64,000 bases of DNA from NCBI RefSeq assembly GCF_016808095.1, contig NC_068971.1, forward strand, positions 20,076,501-20,140,500. Direction: 5' to 3'. This DNA comes from Vigna angularis. Taxonomy: Eukaryota > Streptophyta > Magnoliopsida > Fabales > Fabaceae. The notes beneath the pieces are model-generated. The model was given only the letters and a program-made list of their open reading frames with translations. It was not told the origin of the DNA and did no database searches. Positions 48,670 through 59,283 of the stretch are shown in pieces; the first letter of the stretch is position 1; each line of letters begins with the position of its first letter. The translations under genes were made by a program, and so were the position numbers.

Positions 48670-49146
48670 ATGGCATCTAGTTCATCTCAAAGGAAAGGAG
48701 TAAAAACTTTGGACACCAAAAACATAAGTCGACCATCACAACTAGAAGGTTGGATTAGCGACGATGAAGCTCAATCAAATTTTTTTGATTGCTGGAAAAT
48801 GAGGAAACTGACTATGCATAAATTCCTAAAACTCAGTTTCTTCAGTAACAAAGGTTTCCAATTTCATGGCTGGTTGAAACGCCAAGGCCTGAAGAGATTT
48901 GTTGAGATAGCTGATCTGTGGTATCCAGAACTGGTAAAAGTGTTTTACTGCAATCTAAGGACTAGTGAAGGGACCTTATGCTCCAGAGTTAAAGGAATTG
49001 ACATCAAACTTCTAGATGAAATATGGATTGATATAGCAGGTCTCGAAATAGGAGGAGAAAGGTGTCATCTGGGCATGGACGAATTTCATAAGTTCTCTAT
49101 ATATCAGGATAGTTTGAGAAATCCTCAGGTTATCCGTGATTACTGA
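48670..49146 (+). pseudogene. Third-ORF N-terminal fragment of element B, stop supplied by an LTR
   Basis: ATG 48670 opens a 158-codon frame beginning MASSSSQRKGVKTLDTKN, with FHGWLKRQGLKRFVE and VKVFYCNLRTSEGTL. The domain resembles the putative plant transposon protein found downstream of pol in plant retroelements, and is distantly like the third ORF of element D (there VVKYFYTNARRLGD). The frame stays open until the inserted LTR, whose first bases TGA (49144-49146) form the stop. The C-terminal part is lost. Function in the family is unknown (sometimes called env-like). Confidence 0.6.
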
Positions 49147-50473
49147 TGAACAAATTTTCAATCCCCAAAAACGGAGTCAAAAACTTGTTAACACTCGACA
49201 AGTGTAACCGAATCGTATCAAGTAATAAACCCGATAAGACCAAGTATCGTTCTCCTAAAGGACTCACGGCCTAGACAGTTGTGGGGTTTGTTGATTAGCT
49301 AAGACTTGCAAAACCGATTGATTAAGATTTAAATGCAAATACTCAAAAGTAAATATGAATGCATGGAATGATCAATGGTAAAAAGAAACAAAACACGTTA
49401 TTTGAATTATATGAATGAATATGTTGTTGGGGTTTATCAATTTCATCCTTATCCACTTTCATGTATTCATGATTCGTCTTTCTTTTCATTAATGTTAATG
49501 CCACTCTCTAAATTACCTTAAACCTGGTGTCTCGGTGAAGAAAGCCTAATCATAATCACTAGTTTACAATGTCTTGTCTCCCTAGCAATTAATCATGCAT
49601 TATAGTGAACAGAAGCTTAAAGGCAACCAACCATCATACTCCTATGTCTAGGTTTATACTACTATTGGGAGAGATTCCCCAGATCTAGATTTCCCCGTAT
49701 GTGTTCATATCGACAAAATCAATGATCATGACATCGAATGAGTTAAACAATGCATGCTTTGAGCAAAGAAGAAAAACCCTAACAATTAATGAAAAAAAAT
49801 CATGTATCTTAAAGAAGATTTTGAAGAACAAATTCCATACATGAGAGTTTCAAAAGATTACATTGATTCCCCAACAACAATAAAGGTTTAGTTCTCCATC
49901 GTCATGGAAGAACTAGATGAACAATGGAATGGAAGAGATAGAAAAACCCGACAAAGAGAAGAGGAGAGCCGTCACAATCTCCAATTCTACCCCCATGGGG
50001 TGAAAAGTGTGTTTCTGCTTCGTTCCAACCAAAGATACAAACCCTATGACGTCCTAAAGCTTATATACTATTCTAAAAAATACAGAAAATTAGGCCCAAG
50101 CCCATAAAAGTGCCGCTCAGCGGTAATAGTGTGTGGTCAATTCTTCCCCTTAGTGGCATTTCTTCCCTCAGCGGTGCCAACGGGTCTTTGAGAGTACCGC
50201 TCAGCGGTAATTGGCGTTGAGCGGTACTTTGCGGTTTCTCTTCTTTTGCACTTTTTGTGTCCTTTTCTGATTCCATCTCTGTTCCACTTCACTTCTTTCA
50301 TCAAATTCATCTCAAAGCCTGCAAATATAAGGAAGTCAAGCATAAAACCTGTCCAACTCTCTTATTTCCAAAAATATAAGCAAAAGCATGATTCCAAGCT
50401 AGTTTCTAAGTCTTAAAGGTTGCTTTTGATATCAATTTTAAGCATAAAAATAACAGTTTTTCAACTGTTATCA
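49144..50473 (-). mobile_element. Element C 3' LTR
   Basis: 1330 bp; on the plus strand TGATGAACAAATTTTC to AACTGTTATCA, followed by CAACCCCAAACTTAG, the complement of the polypurine-type motif. CCGCTCAGCGG motifs occur at about 50113 and 50197. Confidence 0.88.
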
Positions 50474-51063
50474 CAACCCCAAACTTAGAACTTTGCTTGT
50501 CCTCAAGCAACAAGATGTAACTCAATCTTTCACCAATCCATACAATGGTTCACCACATTCAACAATCCTTCTTTCAAGACAAGTAAGTACTCAAGTTAGC
50601 TCATCACAAAGACTTCAATCAAGATGTGCACATGCTTTAGTGTTCCTACAATCACATAATATCCAACAAATGCTCTTTTCATGAATGATCAATCAACTAA
50701 GCATAGATGTTCTTATGTGTTCATGGAATCTATCCTCACTAGATAAAGTGTTTCACTCAAACACACAAGTGTATAGGAGGTATTCACTCATTCACTTTAC
50801 TATCACAATATCACATGAATCAACTTTGTCTTTCATTTAACCACAATCAAAAACAGTTACAAGCAAGAATCATCACAAGGACTTTTCTATGGCTTATAAT
50901 GTGGCTGGGCTAACAAGAAAATTGGATTTTCTGGATCACAAAACCCTTGAGTTAAGAGAATCATCTAAACACAACCATTCTTACTTATTCCCAACTTTGT
51001 TTTGCATTGAGCTTTTCTTTTTCTTCTTTTCTTTCCTTTTTCTTTTTCTTTTAACTTGCTTAA

Positions 51064-52348
51064 TGATGACAAATTTATGAACACCGAAAACGGCGCCCCA
51101 AACTTGTTTAACAATCGGCAAGTGTGACCGAATCGTATCAAGTAATAAACTCGATAAGACCAAGTATCGTTCTCCCAAAAGACTCACGACCTAGTTAGTT
51201 ATTTGATTTGTTGATTATTTAAGACTTGTGAACGATTGATTGTAGGTTTTTAATGCAAAAGACAGTAATTAAACATGTATGCATGAATGTGATCAATGGC
51301 AAAAAGAGTAAAACAAACACGGTATGAATTATATGGATGAGTATGTTGTTGGGGTTATCAATTTCATCTTATCCACTCTCATATACTTTAGGAATTCATC
51401 AATCTTTTCATCAATGTTAATGCCACTCTCTAAATTACCTTGTCAAGAAGGCCTATCCTTAATTACAAGTTCATACAATTCCTAGCATTCCTAGTAATTA
51501 CTTCTGAAGTGCAGCAGCTTAAAGGTAACCAATATGCTATTGGGAGAAATTCCCCGGATCTAGACTTCCCCGTACGTTCCCATATCGACAAAATCAATGA
51601 TCATGACAATGAATGAGTTAAACAATGCATGCTTTGAGCAAAGAGGAAAAACCCTAACAATTAATGAAAGAAAGCATGTATCTCAAATAAGATTTTTAAA
51701 CACAAATTCCATATATGAGAGTTTCACAAGATTACATTGACCCCCCAACAACAATACAAGGTTTAGTTCACCATATTCATGGTGAATCTAGATGAACAAT
51801 GATGAAAGAATGAAAGATAAAACCCTAGAAAGGTAGAGAGGTAGCCTGAGCATCCAAGATCTTCCTTTAAAAGGGTGGAAAAGAAAGTGTTTCCTTCGTC
51901 CCAGCCAAAGATACAAACCCTAGGAACACCTAAAGCTTATATACTATTCGTAAAATTACAGAAAATTAGGCCCAAGCCCAAAATAGTGCCGCTCAGCGGT
52001 AAGTGCGTGAGTTGGTTTCCTCCCCTCAGCGGCCTTTGCACCCCTCAGCGGAGCCAACGTGGGTTTCTGAGTGCCGCTGAGCGGTAAACTGCCGCTGAGC
52101 GGTGGTTGCGGCTTCTCCTTTTGCAATTTTTAATGTCTTTTCTGATTCCATTCCTATCCTTCTTCACTTCTTTCACCAAATTCACCTTAAAACCTGCATA
52201 AAACACTGAAATCAAGCATAAACCTGTCCAGCTCTCTTATTTCTAAAAATATAACCAAAAGCATGATTTCAAGCTAGTTTCTAAGTGTTAAAGGTTGCTT
52301 TTAGTATCAAATTTAAGCATGAAAATAACAGTTTTTCAACTGTTATCA
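51064..52348 (-). mobile_element. Solo LTR of the element A subfamily, CTTAA duplications
   Basis: 1285 bp, the same length as the LTRs of element A and nearly the same text in reverse. Flanked by CTTAA at 51059-51063 and 52349-52353. No internal region. Confidence 0.93.
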
Positions 52349-53029
52349 CTTAACTTTTAGCTTAATGCTTTTCGTTTTCCCTTTCTAAACTTCCCAACAA
52401 CCCCAAACTTGAACATTTATCAATACCACAAGATATTTTCAACTCAACTCAAGGTAAAGCTTTTCAATAAGGGTTTTCAAATCATGTTCAAGGCTAAGGG
52501 TTCAAAGGATAGAACACATAGTGCTCTCTTTTAGTGGGCTAAATTCATGCATTGGCTAACAAAAGGGTTACCAACAAATGGCCTTGATCATATGATGCAA
52601 ACAAGCAAGTGATTCAATCATAGAAAACCCTGGCAAAGTCATTCATGCTCTCAAAGTAATAGTATTCAATCACAAAAACCCTGGAGCTCGAAACCTCACA
52701 TATAAGCTCATTCACATTCCACATAAACATCCTGCTTAGCATCATAATCACAATCACAACATCATGCATTTGTTCACATAGCTCGTGAACCACTTGTATA
52801 AGCATATAATGTGCACAATCTCAACATCAATCAAGATCCAAACATCATCAAGCAATACTCATCATGCAATAAGTCATAAGCAAACCATCATAACAGATAA
52901 AGTTCAAATTGAGTACATCAAACCCTATTCTAAAAACAGAAGCAAATAAGTTCAACAAAACAAAAGATAAGAAAAATCCTGCTCTAGTGCTGATAGCATC
53001 CATCAGTAGATGCTATCTCAGCTCCTCAT

Positions 53030-53296
53030 CAACTCATGCTATCATTAGAGTCTTCCTCCTCTCCTTCTTCAGCATCTTCAAAATCATCATCCTCATCATC
53101 TTCAACCATAGCTGGAGCTTCAACTGCTTCAGCCTTACTGGCCTGTGCCTGCTCCTCTTGCCATGCTATATTAGACAATGAGGAAGTGTTGCTCATGCTT
53201 ACAGGAAAGGAACTTGCTGGAATAGGGTTGATCTGGTTCCTTCTCCTTCCTTTTGAATACTGTAGTCTTGAATCTCTTGCCCGTTGAGGAGGCCAT
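53030..53296 (-). pseudogene. Third-ORF remnant of element C, internally deleted
   Basis: From ATG 53296 the minus strand reads MASSTGKRFKTTVFKRKEKE, PYSSKFLSCKHEQHF, then a stop. It is followed in another frame by an acidic tail (about 53180-53035) matching the end of the element D ORF. About 900 bp of the middle is deleted. Confidence 0.72.
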
Positions 53297-53726
53297 CCCT
53301 ACATCAAACACCATTCATAAAACCACAAGAAACATAATTAAGCATTAGTGAACTATAAACAACACCCTAAACCATTCCTAATCACCGTTGAGGGCAATCA
53401 AAACCCCTCAGCGCAACCTGTGCAGCAAAACCAACAAGAAAATTAGTGAAGAATGCTCTACAATTATGAAGAACTCAGCCCCAACAACAATGCTCTCTCC
53501 AAATCCCAAACTTAGATGGAAAACTAGTGAGAAAGTGAGTGGAAGAGAGATTTTGTAAAGGGGAATGAAGGGAAAAGATGTAGAGAACTCTTAGAAAAGT
53601 GTTTACAAGTGTGTGAGAGGAAAGAAATGAGAAAAAGAAACCAAAATCGCACCCTAGGGTGTAAAAATACCCTAATGGGCTCGGGTCTCGCTAAGGGCAA
53701 CCCAAAAAAAACATTCTGCAGAATTA

Positions 53727-53754
53727 CCGCTCAGCGGAAATTTCCGCTGAGCGG
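53727..53754 (-). promoter_or_regulatory. Internal promoter-like palindromes of element C
   Basis: CCGCTCAGCGG (53727-53737) and CCGCTGAGCGG (53744-53754). On the minus strand they are followed by GGGTATTTTTACACCC (around 53660), at the same place relative to the third ORF as in element A. Confidence 0.5.
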
Positions 53755-54265
53755 CACTTGCGTGAGATGTTTTATTTCTTCCTAGCTTACCCTAGGTGCC
53801 TTCCACTCATGCCTCTCACTCACTTCATGCATTTAAGTTCTCAATTCACTCATACATTCAATCCCTAACATGCAACTAAAGCAAAATCAAAACAAACAAA
53901 CAAAATATAGTAAATCAACTGGGTTGCCTCCCAGGTAACGTTTGTTTAACGTCACGAGCCTGACCCAAAATCCACCAACACCTATCAGTAGGTGCAATTT
54001 TACCTTACCAACACCCATCAATAGGTGTAACAAACCTGTTAATAAACCTAGTATCCTTCAGTAGATACTTAACCACCTAGCATCCATCAGTAGATGCTAA
54101 CCCAAAAGGTTTCAACATAAAAGTAATATCCAAAGTTTTTTAAAAAAAAAATTACAACCAATAAAATAATGTTCTTAAATTACTGGGGTGCCTCCCAGAA
54201 AAGCGCTCTTTTAACGTCACTAGCTTGACCCAGTAAAGCTCATGTTCCATCTTCAATGTTGGTGT

Positions 54266-54930
54266 CTATCTTTCTATCATCACACTCATCAGCTGCTTCG
54301 GGTCCACCTCTTTGACTCTTCTTGAATGTGGAGACTCAAGTTCTATCACTCCATCTTCCTTATAGTCTTTAACAATCCATAACCTGTTTTTGGATCTCAC
54401 ATGTTTACCAGGTTTGGGTTGTGCTTGCCTTGAATCATCATGAACTGTCCTTCCTTTGCTATCTTGTTCTTCTTCCTTATCCTGAAACAAAAAACAATTT
54501 TTAACTTTGAAGCTTGGCTTTGAATTTGTAGAACTAGTCATGGGTACATCTTGACATGTAGCTTTATAACTAGTCTTTGTCTGTTGTTCCTTTTTAAAGA
54601 CATCAATAACCTCATTTTTTTCTCGGTCTTGAAACACCACTATTCCTTCATCTACATCAATGATGACTTTAGCCGTTTTCATAAACGGCCTTCCAAGAAT
54701 AATAGGAACCCTTTCATCCTTCATCTCCATCACCACAAAGTCCACCAAGAATTTTAGTTCTCCAACACAAACCATAACATCCTCTGCTATACCATACGAA
54801 TTCTTTGAAGAGCCATCCACAATTAACAAATTCATCTTTATAGGCTTGACTTTAAGATCACCCATTTGTTCAAGTAAAGAATAAGGCATTAAATTAACGC
54901 TTGACCCTAAATCAAGTAGGGTTTATTTAC
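54266..54930 (-). pseudogene. Element C retropepsin-like protease
   Basis: On the minus strand an in-frame TAA precedes LLDLGSSVNLMPYSLLEQMG. The 207-codon open frame has IILGRPFMKTA and DVDEGIVVF and the basic C-terminus SPHSRRVKEVDPKQL. It matches the element A protease closely. The stop and an upstream frame change separate it from gag. Confidence 0.8.
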
Positions 54931-55158
54931 CTTTTTCTTTTCTATGACACATGGAATGGTGAAACTTCCTGGATCTTTCTCTTTTGGAGGGAGTAACTTC
55001 TTCTTGACCGCTTTGTAATTATTTGTCTCCTCTTTTTTATGTCTTTTCTTTGTGGAGACTTGTTCCATGGGTTTTGTATAATTTGCAATTTGTTGCAATA
55101 TCTCCTTCAAAGGTAAATCACCTTCCAATTGTTTGAATATTTCAGTAAAATGCCCAAA

Positions 55159-56691
55159 TTATCTCTCTTTCTCTAATCTCTCATAATCTGTTGGAAAAGG
55201 AAGAATATCTTCAATTTTTATCTCTTCTCTCTCTTCTTTTTCTTTTCTCTCTACTCTCTCTTCTTTTTCTTCTACTCTCTTTTCTTTCTCTTCTTTTCTC
55301 TCTAACTCAACTCTTTCAACATCTACACTCACTAAAACTCTACACTCTTCTTTAGGGTTAACCTCAGTATTAGCCCCAAAACTCTGATCAGGCCTTTCCT
55401 CCAACTTCTTAGTTAACTGTCCAATTTGCATCTCCATACTTCTAAGGGTTGCTTGAGTGTTGTTATGATTGGAGATGGTTACCTGCATAAACTGGTTAAG
55501 AGCTTCTTCCAACTTTGTATGTTTTTCAGTGAGTGTAGACATCTATTGCCATAATGATGGTTGTTGTTGTGGCCTATTAAATTGTCCTGTTTGCCCAGCC
55601 TGTCCAGATTGTCCCTGACCTTGACCCATGCTTGGGTGAGATTTGCACCCTTGATTGAAATTACCTTAGCGGTATGGAAATTGATTGTTCATGAAGTTTA
55701 CATCTTCTAGGGCCTCCACTGGAAAAGCATATTGACCATTGATATGGTCACCACCACATAGTTCACACATCTGTTGTTGAACTTGAGTTATAATCTTATT
55801 CTGAGCAAGCAAGGTGTCATTTGACTGCAATTGTAGAACCCCTTTCGATTGAACAGAGGTTGCTCTTTCACCATGCATTTCATTGTCATTAGCAGCCATG
55901 TTCTCTATCAATTATGTTGCTTCCTCTGGAGTCTTACATTTAATATTACCTCTAGCTGAGGCATCTAACATGAACTTGGTTTGTGAACCAAGACCTCCAA
56001 GGAAAAGTAGAACTATTGCTGCTTCATCAAAACCGTGCATGGGGGTCTTTCTCAATAAGCTTTTGTACCTGTCCCATGCTTGACCTAATGTGTCCTCCAT
56101 GCCTTGTCTGAAAGAAGAGATCTCTTGCTTCCCTTTGTTGACTTTAGATTGTGGGAAGTATTTGTTCAAAAACTTTGCAACCACAGCTTCCCATTCTGTA
56201 AAAGTACCTTCTAGAAAAGAATTTAACCACAGCTTAGCATTGCCTCCCAATGAGAAAGGAAACAAACTAAGCTTGATTGCTTCATTTGGCACTCCATTTA
56301 TCTTCACGATGTTATAGATTTCATTGAAGGTGGTGAGATGTTCATACGGGCTTTCATGTGATAGCCCATTAAACTGATTGCTTTTTACCAACTCTATCAA
56401 TGCTGGTTTCACCTCCATGTTTGTAGCATTGACCCTCGGCCTTGCTATACTATTAAAATGTTGAGGGCCAACCAAAGTGGTGTAATCTGCAAGAGTCCGT
56501 CTACCATTATTCTCCTCTGTCATATTTTCAGTGCTATGGTAAGACCTTGGTGGTGAAGGTTGTAAGAGTGTCTCAGGAGAAGGGAATAGTTCTCTTGAAG
56601 TTCGAACTCTCCTCCTTCTTCTACTTTCGTACAAGCCTTCAAGAAGAGGTTCAGAAATCTTTTTGCTTCTAGTCCGAATATTACCCTGCAT
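55159..56691 (-). pseudogene. Element C gag with stops
   Basis: Same protein as element A gag. It opens at ATG 56691 (MQGNIRTRSKKISEPLLEGL) and includes the part deleted in A (NEAIKLSLFPFSLGGNAKLW, then FTEWEAVVAKFLNKYFPQ). In-frame stops lie near 55914, 55665 and 55544. The zinc knuckle reads CELCGGDHINGQY: the last Cys is Tyr, so it could not bind zinc normally. Ends in a Lys/Glu-rich tail. Confidence 0.85.
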
Positions 56692-56906
56692 ACACAAGGA
56701 AACAAGACCCTAGAAAAATTTTGTTAGCACAAAAAGATAGAAAAGAAAAGAAATAATCAAAAGATAAAATTAAAAAGATAAGAAGATAGGAAATAAAAAC
56801 CGAAAAATAAAAATAGAAAATAAAATAAAATAAAAACAGAAAAACAAAATTCACAACAGGTCAAAAATAATAAAAATTCACACAAATAAACTAGTTAAAC
56901 CACGAG

Positions 56907-56924
56907 TCCCCGGCAACGGCGCCA
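56907..56924 (-). promoter_or_regulatory. Element C primer binding site
   Basis: On the minus strand TGGCGCCGTTGCCGGGGA, identical to element A, six bases after the LTR. Confidence 0.88.
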
Positions 56925-56930
56925 AAAACT

Positions 56931-59283
56931 TGATGAACAAATTTTCAATTCGCGAAAACGGAGTCAAAAACTTGTTAACCCTCGGCAAGTATAACCGAAT
57001 CGTATCAAGTAATAAACCTGGTAAGACCAAGTATCGTTCTCCCAAAGGACTCACGGCCTAGATAGTTGTGTGGTTTGTTGATTAATTAAGACTCATATGA
57101 TGATCAATGGGCAAGAAGAAACAAAACACGTGAATTGAAATATATGGATAAATATGTTGTTGGGGTTTATCAATTTCATCCTTTTCCAATCTCTTGTATT
57201 TAGGAATTCATCATTCTTTTCATTAATGTTAATGTCACTTTCTAAATTACTTTAAACCTGATGTCTCGGCGAAGAAAGCCTAATCGTAATCACTAGTTTA
57301 CAATGTCTTGTCTCCCTAGCAATTAATCATGCATTATAGTGAACAAAAGCTTAAAGGCAACCAACTATCATACTCCTATGTCTAGGTGATAACAATTGAA
57401 AAACTGTTATTTTCATGCTTAAAATTGATACTAAAAGCAACCTTTAACACTTAGAAACTAGCTTGGAGTCATGCTTTTGTTCATATTTTTGGAAATAAGA
57501 GAGCTGGACAGGTTTGTGCTTGATTTCAGTGTTTTATGCAGGTTTTAAGGTGAATTTCATGAAAGAAGTGAAGAAGGATAGAGATGGAATCAGAAAAGAC
57601 ATAAAAAAATTGCAAAAGGAGAAGTCGCAACTACCGCTCAACGGCAGTTTACCGTTGAGCGGCACTCAGGAACTCACGTTGGATCCGTTGAGGGGTGAAA
57701 ATGCCGCTGAGGGGAAGAATCAACTCACGCACTTACCGCTGAGCAGCACTCTTTTGGGCTTAGGCCCACTTTTCTGTAATTTTACGAATAGTATATAAGC
57801 TTTAGGTGTTCCTAGGGTTTGTATCTCTTGCTGGAGACGAAGCAAACACACACCTTCCCACCCCTTGGAGGAAGATCTTGGATGCTAAGGCTACCTTCTC
57901 ATCTTTCTAGGGTTCTATCTTTCATTCTTTCATTATTGTTCATCTAGATTCACCATGAATATGGTGAACTAAACCTTGTATTGTTGTTGGGGAATCAATG
58001 TAGTCTTGTGAAACTCTCATATATGGAATTTGTGTTTTAACATCTTATTTTAAGATACATGCTTTATTTCATCATTAGTTAGGGTTTTTCCTCTTTGCTT
58101 AAAGCTTGCATTGTTTAACTCATTCAATGCCATGATTATTGATTTTGTCGATATGGGAACGTACGGGGAAATCTAGATCCGGGGAATTTCTCCCAATAGC
58201 ATATTGTCTAGGCATAGGAATATGAGGGTTGGTTGCCGTTAAGCTTCTGCACTTCAGAATTAATTATTAGGGATGCTAGGAATTGTATGAACTCGTAATT
58301 AAGGATAGGCCTTCTTGAAAAGTGATTTAGAGAGTGACATTAGCATTTGATGAAAAGAATGATGACGTCCTAAAGTATATGAGAGTGGATAAGATGAAAT
58401 TGATAACCCCAACAACATACTCATCCATCTAATTCATTAAAGTGTTTGTATTCCTTTTTTCCATTGATCAAATTCATGCATACATGTTTAATTACTGTCT
58501 TTTGCATTAAAAACCTAAAATCAATTGTTTACAAGTCTTAAATAATCAACAAATCATATAGCTAACTAGGCCGTGAGTCCTTTGGGAAAACGATACTTGG
58601 TCTTACCTAGTTTTATTACTTGATATGATTCGGTCACACTTGCCGAGGGTTAAACAAGTTTGTGGCGCCGTTTTTCGGTGTTCATAAATTTGTCATCACT
58701 AGGTTGGTAATATATTGATGGGAGAGATTCCCCAGATCTAGATTTCCCCGTATGTGTCCATATTGACAAAACCAATAATCATGACATCAAATGAGTTAAA
58801 CAATGCATGCTTTGAGCAAAGAGGAAAAACCCTAACTATTAATGAAAGAAAGCATGTATCATAAAAATGATCTTGAAGAACAAATTCCATACAAGAGAGT
58901 TTCTAAAGATTTACATTGATTCCCCAATAATAAAATAAGTTTAGTTCACCATATTCATGGTGAAACTAGATGAAATACAATGGAAAAGTGCCAACGGGTC
59001 TTTGAGAGTGCCACTCAGTGATAATTGGCACTGAGCGGTACTTGCGTTTTCTCTTCTTTGCACTTTTTATGTCCTTTTCTGATTCCATCCTTATCCGTTT
59101 TCTCTTCTTTCATAAATTTCATCTAAAACCTACAAAAACAAGGAAATCAAGCATAAAACCTGTCCAACTCTGTTATTTCCAACAATTCAACAAAATCATG
59201 AGTTCGAGCTAATTTCTAAGTCCTAAAGGTTGTAATCGAAGTTAATTTTAAGTATAAAAATAACAGTTTTTCAACTGTTATCA
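56931..59283 (-). mobile_element. Element C 5' LTR, interrupted and deleted
   Basis: Two pieces, 56931-57386 and 58704-59283, flank a solo LTR. Relative to the 3' LTR, about 260 bp including the TATA box and most palindromes are deleted at 58986/58987, and a smaller piece is missing near 57090. It could no longer start transcription normally. Confidence 0.8.
57387..58698 (+). mobile_element. Solo LTR inside element C 5' LTR, CTAGG duplications
   Basis: 1312 bp, TGATAACAATTGAAAAACTG to TTTGTCATCA, flanked by CTAGG (57382-57386 and 58699-58703). Plus orientation, same LTR family as element A but more diverged. Confidence 0.92.

Larger units (their letters stand above)
45116..49143 (+). mobile_element. 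Sirevirus-like element B, decayed and truncated
   Basis: Likely LTR 45116-46317 (TGTTGATAGGGG ... TATTTTAACA; left edge inferred). Then primer site TGGTATCAAAGC at 46320-46331, broken gag (46399-48140), about 500 bp of non-coding DNA and a third-ORF N-terminus (48670-49143). Pol is missing. The element is cut on the right by the LTR of element C. Confidence 0.72.
49144..59283 (-). mobile_element. Gypsy element C (minus strand), with two solo-LTR insertions
   Basis: Read on the minus strand: 5' LTR 59283-58704 continued at 57386-56931, primer site 56924-56907, gag 56691-55159, protease to 54266, hairpin repeats, internal promoter-like module, third-ORF remnant (53296-53030), non-coding DNA with a solo LTR (52348-51064), and 3' LTR 50473-49144. 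No reverse transcriptase or integrase. The five bases outside each end differ (ATTAC left, GTTGT right), so the ends are not from one simple insertion. Confidence 0.85.
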
